DNA of 19,694 bases, taken from Chlamydiales bacterium (GTDB lineage Bacteria > Chlamydiota > Chlamydiia > Chlamydiales > FEN-1388). The stretch is from contig JAJFUY010000024.1 in NCBI GenBank assembly GCA_021372185.1, positions 1 to 19,694 of the forward strand, read 5' to 3'. The position numbers and the translations under genes are program-made. The notes beneath the pieces are model-generated. The model worked only from the letters and a program-made list of their open reading frames with translations. It did no database searches and was not told the origin of the DNA. Below are positions 13,167 to 19,694 of the stretch, piece by piece (within the stretch, counting starts at the first letter, position 1; every line of letters starts with the position of its first letter).

Positions 13167-15674
13167 ATGACACAAGATAGTGAACTCAAAGAAGAAACGG
13201 TAGCAGCTGCAAGACCTGAATATAATGCCAGTTCCATTACGGTACTAGAAGGCCTGCAGGCAGTTCGTGAGCGCCCTGGTATGTATATTGGTGATACGGG
13301 TATTAATGGCCTCCACCAGCTTGTATATGAAGTAGTTGATAACTCAATTGACGAAGCCATGGCAGGGTACTGTACTACTGTTGATATTACCTTACACCGT
13401 GATCGCGGCATCACTATTGAAGATAATGGCCGGGGTATTCCAATTGGTCGCCACGAAAAAGAATCAGAGCGTCGTGGACGCGATGTATCGGCCCTAGAAG
13501 TTGTTATGACCGTGCTTCATGCCGGCGGTAAGTTTGATAAAGACACCTACAAGGTATCTGGCGGCTTACACGGCGTGGGCGTATCTTGCGTGTGCGCATT
13601 ATCAGAAAAGATGGTCGTACAGGTATTTAAAGATGGCAAAATCTATCAAATTGAATTTTCTAAAGGCCAGGTTGTTAGTGAGTTAAAAGTTGTAGGCGAA
13701 ACGGCCAAACGCGGCACCAAGATTACCTACTGGGCAGATGGCACAGTTATGAAGGTGCTGGATGTTGAGTACGACACACTTGTTACACGTTTACGAGAAC
13801 TTGCCTTCTTAAACCCTGGTGTTCAGATTATCATGCGCGATGAGCGTAATGGTGGTCGCGACGAAGCTGAGTTTTTATATCGCGGCGGTTTACGATCATT
13901 TGTTGAATATCTTAACGAAAATAAATCACCACTCTTTCCTGTACCTATCTATGTAAAAGGCGGAAAAGACGGCGATGATGGTATGATAGAGGCAGAAGTT
14001 GCCCTCCAGTGGAATGACGGCTATGCTGAAACGATCTTCTGCTATGCAAATAACATTGCAACGCGCCACGGGGGTACGCACCTTACAGGCTTTTCTACAG
14101 CCCTTACACGCGTTTTAAACAACTACATAAAAGAAAAAAACCTGTTAAGAAACGATAAGCTGTCGCTTACCGGCGAAGATATGCGTGAAGGCCTAACGGC
14201 TGTTATCAGCGTAAAAGTGGCCAACCCTCAGTTTGAAGGGCAGACAAAGCAGCGCCTTGGTAATAGCGACGTAGGCTCTATTGTGCAGTCTATAGTAGGT
14301 GAGGGGTTAACGACATTTTTTGATGAAAACCCACAAGTGGCAAAGACCATTGCAGAAAAGGCTATTATTGCGGCACAAGCAAGAGAAGCGGCCAAAAGAG
14401 CGCGTGACTTAACGCTACGTAAGTCAGCTTTAGATTCTGGCCGCCTGCCAGGTAAACTTGTAGACTGCCAAGAAAAAAATCCAGCTCTTTGTGAGATTTA
14501 TATAGTTGAGGGAGACTCTGCGGGTGGTACCTTAAAAGGTTGCCGTGATAGACGCTACCAGGCTATTTTGCCAATACGCGGTAAAATCTTGAACGTAGAA
14601 AAAGCAAGACTTGAAAAAGTACTACAGAACGAAGAAGTCTGTAAGATGGTATCGGCTCTTGGATGTGGTGTGGGACGCGATGGGTTTTCGCTCGAAAAGC
14701 TTCGCTACCATAAAATCATCATCATGACGGATGCTGACGTTGACGGATCTCACATCAGAACACTTCTGTTAACATTCTTCTACCGCCATATGCCGCAGCT
14801 TATAGAAAATAATTTTGTCTATATTGCTCAGCCTCCACTTTATCGCGTGTCTCGTAAAAAAACAAGCCGCTATATCCACTCAGAACATGAGATGGATGAT
14901 TACCTACTAGAGCTGGGTCTTAGTGACCTACAGGTAAAGCGCGATGGCCATTTAGTGCCCCATGATCGCTTAAAACCATTGGCAGAAGCTGTTTTAGAGA
15001 TAGAAAACTTTATAGGCCGTGTTGAGCGTAAAGGCACACCGTTTAGAGAGTACCTTGCACGTAAGTCAGAATCTGGCCGTTTACCACGCTACATCGCGCA
15101 TCTTACAGATAAGGACGAATATGTCTATTCTGATGAGGAGCTTGCTGGCTTAAAGAAAAGACATGAAGAAAGTGAGAAAAAGCGTTTTGAAGAGACATTG
15201 GCGTCTATTCCAGCTGATGAAATTACAGAAGATATGCGAGAGTTTCGTGTAAAGGCCCTAACCTTTACAGAGTTCTTTGATGATGTCATCTGGCGTGATT
15301 TACAAAAGCACCTCCAGACAGTTGAGTGCAGCTTAGAGCAGTACCTCATACCAAGCGAAAAAGAAATATTCATACTAGTGGAAGGCAACGGCAAAGAAAC
15401 GCCGCTTTATAGACTCAAAGAGTTTATAGACGCTGTACGTATCAATGGCCGCAAAGACGTTGAGATCCAGCGCTATAAAGGTCTTGGTGAAATGAACCCG
15501 GAACAGCTTTGGGAAACGACAATCGATCCGCTTAAGCGTACTCTAGTGAGAGTAAATCTTGCGGACTTAGTTGCATGCGAGCATATGTTCTCGATGCTAA
15601 TGGGCGAGGAAGTACCCCCTCGAAGAGCTTTTATTGAGCAGCATGCCCTTGCAGTTAAAAACTTAGACATCTGA
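13167..15674 (+). CDS. gyrB: DNA gyrase subunit B
   Basis: This 835-residue ATPase subunit of gyrase introduces negative supercoils together with GyrA. The GHKL ATPase domain shows N59 in 'VVDNSIDEAMAG' (57-66) for Mg-ATP binding, 'EDNGRGIP' (85-92) and 'GGLHGVGVS' (132-140). The TOPRIM domain has 'EGDSAGG' (448-454) and 'DADVDGSHIRT' (522-532), giving the metal ligands E448, D522 and D524. After 'PPLYRV' comes an inserted domain of about 170 residues, rich in charged heptads ('LKKRHEESEKKRFEETL'), before the conserved tail 'QRYKGLGEMNPEQLWETT'. This is the long GyrB form also seen in Escherichia coli. ATG 13167 has AGGA about seven bases upstream. It is second in the dciA-gyrB-gyrA-tmk operon, with gyrA 16 bases downstream. 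Confidence 0.97.
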   Translation: MTQDSELKEETVAAARPEYNASSITVLEGLQAVRERPGMYIGDTGINGLHQLVYEVVDNSIDEAMAGYCTTVDITLHRDRGITIEDNGRGIPIGRHEKESERRGRDVSALEVVMTVLHAGGKFDKDTYKVSGGLHGVGVSCVCALSEKMVVQVFKDGKIYQIEFSKGQVVSELKVVGETAKRGTKITYWADGTVMKVLDVEYDTLVTRLRELAFLNPGVQIIMRDERNGGRDEAEFLYRGGLRSFVEYLNENKSPLFPVPIYVKGGKDGDDGMIEAEVALQWNDGYAETIFCYANNIATRHGGTHLTGFSTALTRVLNNYIKEKNLLRNDKLSLTGEDMREGLTAVISVKVANPQFEGQTKQRLGNSDVGSIVQSIVGEGLTTFFDENPQVAKTIAEKAIIAAQAREAAKRARDLTLRKSALDSGRLPGKLVDCQEKNPALCEIYIVEGDSAGGTLKGCRDRRYQAILPIRGKILNVEKARLEKVLQNEEVCKMVSALGCGVGRDGFSLEKLRYHKIIIMTDADVDGSHIRTLLLTFFYRHMPQLIENNFVYIAQPPLYRVSRKKTSRYIHSEHEMDDYLLELGLSDLQVKRDGHLVPHDRLKPLAEAVLEIENFIGRVERKGTPFREYLARKSESGRLPRYIAHLTDKDEYVYSDEELAGLKKRHEESEKKRFEETLASIPADEITEDMREFRVKALTFTEFFDDVIWRDLQKHLQTVECSLEQYLIPSEKEIFILVEGNGKETPLYRLKEFIDAVRINGRKDVEIQRYKGLGEMNPEQLWETTIDPLKRTLVRVNLADLVACEHMFSMLMGEEVPPRRAFIEQHALAVKNLDI

Positions 15675-15690
15675 TAAAAGAGATTTTTAT

Positions 15691-18246
15691 ATGACTTCTT
15701 ATACCATTGGCGAAACACTCGTAAACCGCAGCGTTGAGGAAGAGCTACGCGAAAGCTACTTGCGCTATTCTATGTCGGTAATTATCTCCCGTGCGCTGCC
15801 AGATGTGCGCGACGGGCTAAAGCCATCTCAGCGCCGTATTTTATTTGCGATGAAGCAGCTTAACCTAGGTCCTAGTGCCAAACACAGAAAGTGCGCAAAA
15901 ATTTGCGGTGACACATCAGGTGACTACCACCCGCACGGCGAGATGGTGATCTATCCAACGCTTGTACGTATGGCTCAAGACTGGGCGATGCGCTATACGC
16001 TCGTAAATAGCCAGGGTAACTTCGGCTCTATTGATGGTGACCCACCGGCTGCTATGCGTTATACAGAAGCTCGTCTTACCCATTCTGCTATGCAGTTAAT
16101 GGATGACCTTGAAAAAGATACTGTTGACTTCGTGCCAAACTATGACGAAACAAAAAAAGAACCGACAGTATTTCCGTCAAAATTTCCTAACCTGCTTTGC
16201 AATGGCTCATCAGGTATTGCAGTTGGTATGGCAACAAACATCCCACCGCATAACTTAAATGAAATTATAAAAGCTACTCTTTTGTTGTTAGATGATCCAC
16301 TTACAAGTGTAGATGACATCATGCAGGTAATGCCGGGTCCTGACTTTCCTACTGGTGGTATCATCTGTGGCTATCGCGGCATCAAAGAGGCTTTTCACAC
16401 AGGTCGCGGTAAGCTCACACTTCGTGGACAGGTGCTAGTCGAAGAGATAGAAGGCTCAGATAGACAGCGTATTGTTATCACTGAGATTCCCTATAACGTA
16501 AATAAATCTTCACTCATTCAGCAGATTGCAGAATGTATCCAAGAAAAGATTATCACGGGTATTTCTGATCTTAGGGATGAATCTGACCGTGATGGCCTAC
16601 GCGTAGTTGTAGAACTTAAAAAAGGTGAGATGGCGGAGATTATCACCAACCAAATCTACAAGCATTCAGACTTAGAAGTAACCTTTGGCTGCAATATGCT
16701 TGCCCTTGATAAGGGTATGCCGCGCATGATGAACATCAAGCAGATGATCACAGCGTGGATAGAACACCGTATGGAAGTTATTCGCCGCCGTACACGCTTT
16801 GAGCTTGCGCAAGCAGAAGCGCGCGCCCACATTTTAGCCGGCTACTTAAAAGCCCTAGATCATCTTGATGAAGTGGTGCGAATCATTCGTGCAAGCTCAT
16901 CACGTGAAGAGGCCAAAAATAGCCTTATTGAAACGTTTGAATTTTCAGACCGTCAGGCAGTAGCTATTCTTGATCTTCGCCTTTACCAGTTAACAGGTCT
17001 TGAGCGCGATAAGATTACCAATGAATACAATGCCCTTTTAGAAAAGATCCGCTACTACAAAGAGATTTTAGGCTCAGAGCAAAAAGTAAAAGATCTTATC
17101 AAAGAAGAGTTAACAGAAATTCAAAAGTATAACAAATCAGAGCGTAAAACCCAGATTGTAGCTCATGAAGCTGAAATGGACATGGAAGACCTTATCCCTA
17201 ACGAAAAGGTTGTTATCACCATTTCTAATGACGACTACATCAAGCGTATGTCTACAAACCTCTTCCGCGAGCAGCGCCGTGGTGGCCAAGGTATTGCAGG
17301 CGTCAAGCTGAAGAAGCAAGATGACGCTATTAAGAGCGTTCACGTAGCTTCTACACACGATTACTTACTCTGCTTTACATCACTTGGAAGACTTTACTGG
17401 CTGAAAGTTTGGCAGATTCCAGATACCGGTCGTACCTCAAAAGGTAAACCGCTCATCAACTTACTTGAAGACTTGAAACCTGATGAAAAGATTGCTACCT
17501 TCATCCAGGTATCGGCCTTTAACCCAGATTCGTTCTTATTCTTAGCGACCAAACAGGGCGTGGTGAAGAAGATATCACTTGATGAGTTTAGCAATCCACG
17601 CCGTAAGGGTATCATTGCCTTAACTATTGACGAAGGTGATGAACTTATTGCAGCGCGCCATGTTGTAACTGGCCAAGAAGTAATGCTCTTTACCCAAAAT
17701 GGTATGGCAGTACGCTTTGATGAAAGCGAAGTGCGCCCAATGGGAAGATCTGCTCGCGGTGTACGTGGCGTGTCTCTTCGCGGTGATAATGACCGTGTAG
17801 TTGGCTGTGAGACTGTAACGGGTACAGATGTTGTACTTGTAGTCTGCGAAAATGGCTTTGGTAAAAAATCTCAGGTAGATGAGTTCCGTAAGTCACACCG
17901 TGGTGGTGTGGGTGTACGTTCTATCATCACAAGTGAGCGCAACGGTAATGTTGTGGGTGCCTTAGCAGTAACTGACAACGACGCACTTCTCATGGTATCT
18001 CAAAGTGGTCAGACAATCCGTATACGCTTAGGTGATGTGCGTATTATGGGCCGTAACACACAAGGTGTTCGCCTAGCTAACCTCAAAGAAGATATCTTGG
18101 TAGCACTACAGAAGATTGCACGCTTAGAAGATGAAGAAGAAATCCCAGGTGAAAACACACCAATAGACGGCGAAGTAGCTCTTGAGTTACCCGATACTCA
18201 AGTTGAAGAGCCAGAGGTAGTGGCAGAAGAGGATACTGAAGAATGA
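15691..18246 (+). CDS. gyrA: DNA gyrase subunit A
   Basis: This 851-residue subunit carries the DNA cleavage-religation function. The catalytic tyrosine is Y124 in 'AAMRYTEARL' (E. coli Y122; numbering is shifted by two). The DNA-wrapping C-terminal domain has the GyrA box 'QRRGGQG' beginning at Q528, which separates gyrase from topoisomerase IV ParC, and repeated blades such as 'GVRGVSLRGDN'. The tail is acidic (ending 'VEEPEVVAEEDTEE'), as in many GyrA proteins. The quinolone-binding segment reads 'HPHGEMVIYP' (80-89): the usual Ser83 and Asp87 (E. coli numbering) are Met85 and Pro89, predicting poor quinolone binding. ATG 15691 is 16 bases after gyrB. The stop overlaps the tmk ATG by four bases (ATGA, 18243-18246), indicating coupling. 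Confidence 0.97.
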   Translation: MTSYTIGETLVNRSVEEELRESYLRYSMSVIISRALPDVRDGLKPSQRRILFAMKQLNLGPSAKHRKCAKICGDTSGDYHPHGEMVIYPTLVRMAQDWAMRYTLVNSQGNFGSIDGDPPAAMRYTEARLTHSAMQLMDDLEKDTVDFVPNYDETKKEPTVFPSKFPNLLCNGSSGIAVGMATNIPPHNLNEIIKATLLLLDDPLTSVDDIMQVMPGPDFPTGGIICGYRGIKEAFHTGRGKLTLRGQVLVEEIEGSDRQRIVITEIPYNVNKSSLIQQIAECIQEKIITGISDLRDESDRDGLRVVVELKKGEMAEIITNQIYKHSDLEVTFGCNMLALDKGMPRMMNIKQMITAWIEHRMEVIRRRTRFELAQAEARAHILAGYLKALDHLDEVVRIIRASSSREEAKNSLIETFEFSDRQAVAILDLRLYQLTGLERDKITNEYNALLEKIRYYKEILGSEQKVKDLIKEELTEIQKYNKSERKTQIVAHEAEMDMEDLIPNEKVVITISNDDYIKRMSTNLFREQRRGGQGIAGVKLKKQDDAIKSVHVASTHDYLLCFTSLGRLYWLKVWQIPDTGRTSKGKPLINLLEDLKPDEKIATFIQVSAFNPDSFLFLATKQGVVKKISLDEFSNPRRKGIIALTIDEGDELIAARHVVTGQEVMLFTQNGMAVRFDESEVRPMGRSARGVRGVSLRGDNDRVVGCETVTGTDVVLVVCENGFGKKSQVDEFRKSHRGGVGVRSIITSERNGNVVGALAVTDNDALLMVSQSGQTIRIRLGDVRIMGRNTQGVRLANLKEDILVALQKIARLEDEEEIPGENTPIDGEVALELPDTQVEEPEVVAEEDTEE

Positions 18247-18881
18247 CCTCAAGTGGTCTTTTTGTAACTTTCGAAGGCGGAGAGGGTGCTGGTAAAAGCA
18301 CCCTCGTTCGTCGCCTACAAGAAGCCCTTCAAAAAGAATCATACGAAGTTGTAGTAACAAGAGAGCCGGGAGGCACAAGCTTTAGCGAAGAAGTGCGCAA
18401 CCTCGTTCTACATAGAAAGGGGACTATGCATCCAAGAAGTGAGCTCTTCTTATTCTTAGCATCCCGCATCCAGCATCTAGAAGAACTCATCAAGCCAGCA
18501 CTCATGCGCGGCGCCATTGTATTATGTGATAGATTCTCAGACTCATCTGTAGCCTATCAAGGCGAAGCTCGCGGCCTTGGCATGGAATACGTCTCTAGCT
18601 GTTGCACCCTAGCCACAGGCGGCATGCAACCAGACCTTACTTTTTATGTCGACCTAGACCCAAAAATTGGTCTCATGCGCATGCACCAACGCCAAGCATC
18701 AACAAATGAAGCGCCTGACCGCCTAGAAAACGAAGCCCTAATCTTCCACGAAAAAGTGCGAACAGGCTTCCAAAAAATAGCCCAGGCCAACCCCTCCCGC
18801 ATAAAAACCCTAGACGGTAACCAAACCCCCGACGACCTCTTCACAACCGCCTACACCCACCTAAAACAAGCCCTCAAGTAG
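18243..18881 (+). CDS. tmk: Thymidylate kinase
   Basis: This 212-residue enzyme phosphorylates dTMP to dTDP using ATP, needed for dTTP supply. The P-loop is 'GGEGAGKST' (12-20), the 'TREPGG' dTMP-binding segment is at 39-44, and the catalytic 'DRFSDSSVAYQG' at 96-107 supplies D96 and R97. The LID region precedes 'DRLENE' (159-164), typical of the family. The start overlaps gyrA by four bases. It is last in the dciA-gyrB-gyrA-tmk operon; the gyrB-gyrA-tmk order is as in Chlamydia. The last ~170 bases are remarkably C-rich (45 C against 11 G in 18781-18880 by hand count), which may serve Rho loading, because no hairpin terminator is seen before the next gene. Confidence 0.95.
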   Translation: MTSSGLFVTFEGGEGAGKSTLVRRLQEALQKESYEVVVTREPGGTSFSEEVRNLVLHRKGTMHPRSELFLFLASRIQHLEELIKPALMRGAIVLCDRFSDSSVAYQGEARGLGMEYVSSCCTLATGGMQPDLTFYVDLDPKIGLMRMHQRQASTNEAPDRLENEALIFHEKVRTGFQKIAQANPSRIKTLDGNQTPDDLFTTAYTHLKQALK

Positions 18882-18915
18882 TTGTCGATACATTTGTTCG
18901 TTTTTCTCGGCCTTG

Positions 18916-18944
18916 TTGATTAAATAATATATTATGTATATAAT
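18916..18944 (+). promoter_or_regulatory. Sigma-70-type promoter of the F-box/LRR gene
   Basis: TTGATT (18916-18921) is separated by exactly 17 bases (18922-18938) from a perfect TATAAT (18939-18944). The spacer is almost pure A/T, favouring melting. Predicted transcription starts near 18951, leaving a leader under 20 bases with AAGGGGAG (18957-18964) as ribosome binding site. This nearly consensus arrangement suggests strong, independent expression of the downstream gene. Confidence 0.75.
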
Positions 18945-18968
18945 ATGGGTAGGTACAAGGGGAGAGTT

Positions 18969-19694
18969 ATGATTAATTCTGCCAGTCAGTCACCTGAATT
19001 TCGTCCTCCACAGGCTCAAATTGCCCCTGAATTATCACAAATTGACCAAAAAGTAGCCTCTTTAGAGCCACATATACATAAATCAGGTCCAATTCCTACT
19101 GATGTCTGGAAAAGCCATGTGTTAAATAGGCTCACGATCCCCGAGCTATTTTGTGTCGCTCGCGTAAGTAAATCTAATTTATTGCATGTGTATGCAAAGC
19201 TGCAAGTTGACTATCCTTTCTTATTACCAAAAAATGAACCTAATGCCCTAGTTGCCGTAAGAGAAGCAAAAGACCTTTATAAAGAGCTCATAGCAGCTAG
19301 CAAAAATGCCCTTTTGCAGGCCGTAAGAAAAAGGGAAGGTTTTAGAGATTTCATGACGTTAGAGAATGTATTAAAATCTGATATGATTGGAACAATCTCT
19401 AGGCTAGATATTGATAATAAAAGCGATAAGTCCATTTTTATCCCCGCAGAAATAGGAAAATTCACTTCTTTAGAAAGGCTGACAGCATCCGGTTGTAGCC
19501 TTATCGGGATAGATCCTCAAATAGGCAAGTGTCAAAAGCTTATCTATATTGATATAAGCCATAACCCGCTATTTAGTCTACCGAATGCCTTGCAATCATG
19601 CCAAATCCTCATGTCACTGGATATAAGTGAATGTAATTTTGACAAGGTTCCACAATGTGTTTTTGAGCTTGTAAAGCTAGTATCGCTCAATGTA
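18969..19694 (+). CDS. F-box and leucine-rich-repeat effector-like protein (partial, 3' end outside)
   Basis: An open frame starts at ATG 18969 and runs without a stop to the window edge (242 codons). The first 40 residues are polar, Pro/Gln/Ser-rich and without a signal peptide, as in many type III effectors. 'IPTDVWKSHVLNRLTIPELFCVARVSKSN' (residues 42-70) fits the F-box pattern (P at start, L/I spacing, 'L..pel..va.Vsk'), the motif that binds Skp1 in eukaryotic SCF ubiquitin ligases. From about 141 onward at least four leucine-rich repeats follow: 'ISRLDIDNKSDKSIFIPAEI', 'LERLTASGCSLIGIDPQI', 'LIYIDISHNPLFSLPNAL', 'LMSLDISECNFDKVPQCV'. F-box plus LRR pairing is a eukaryotic architecture found in amoeba-associated chlamydiae. 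A host-directed ubiquitin-adaptor role is inferred. It has its own promoter and a strong Shine-Dalgarno. Confidence 0.78.
   Translation, partial: MINSASQSPEFRPPQAQIAPELSQIDQKVASLEPHIHKSGPIPTDVWKSHVLNRLTIPELFCVARVSKSNLLHVYAKLQVDYPFLLPKNEPNALVAVREAKDLYKELIAASKNALLQAVRKREGFRDFMTLENVLKSDMIGTISRLDIDNKSDKSIFIPAEIGKFTSLERLTASGCSLIGIDPQIGKCQKLIYIDISHNPLFSLPNALQSCQILMSLDISECNFDKVPQCVFELVKLVSLNV

Noticed and set aside
14820..15470. The large insertion in GyrB as a possible fusion or foreign domain.
   Set aside because: A comparable insertion is found in long GyrB proteins such as that of E. coli, so it is a normal family variant.

Overview
The window carries the hallmarks of a member of the Chlamydiae, most likely an environmental (amoeba-associated, Parachlamydia/Waddlia/Simkania-like) lineage rather than Chlamydia itself. 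The evidence is a yidC-dnaA pair, a dciA(DUF721)-gyrB-gyrA-tmk operon, a Pkn1-type protein fusing a kinase to a formylglycine-generating-enzyme-like domain, and eukaryote-like proteins (F-box plus leucine-rich repeats, an extra divergent kinase). The pairs yidC-dnaA and DUF721-gyrB-gyrA-tmk also occur in Chlamydia trachomatis, but there as two separate loci.

Layout. Positions 3-1252 hold a glycosyltransferase pair: the C-terminus of a CgeB-like enzyme interrupted by an in-frame stop, then a GT32/TcdB-like DxD glycosyltransferase. Positions 1263-2478 are a mobile region: a small HUH tyrosine transposase (IS200/RAYT type) between two palindromic blocks, each made of two oppositely oriented ~105-nt repeats. 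Positions 2486-5840 (minus strand) are the yidC-dnaA operon. Positions 5955-6443 encode a small hydrophobic hypothetical protein ending at a strong hairpin, and 6547-7623 a divergent Ser/Thr-kinase-like protein. Positions 7659-7873 carry two more of the ~105-nt repeats, facing each other with no transposase between them. Positions 7960-12542 form a three-gene operon: a probable lipoxygenase with a full set of iron ligands, a secreted repeat protein, and Pkn1. Positions 12543-12848 are an intergenic stretch with a fold-back structure and a good promoter. Positions 12849-18881 are the operon dciA-gyrB-gyrA-tmk. From 18969 to the end runs the start of an F-box/LRR effector-like gene with its own consensus promoter.

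The core genes serve replication initiation (dnaA, dciA), DNA supercoiling (gyrA, gyrB), dTTP supply (tmk) and membrane protein insertion (yidC). The accessory genes look host- or envelope-directed. The most notable content is the lipoxygenase linked to Pkn1, the six-copy repeat family tied to the transposase, the GyrA quinolone-pocket substitutions, and a C-rich, G-poor composition at the 3' ends of operon-terminal genes that resembles Rho-loading sequence. All family assignments come from reading motifs by eye; no database search was run.
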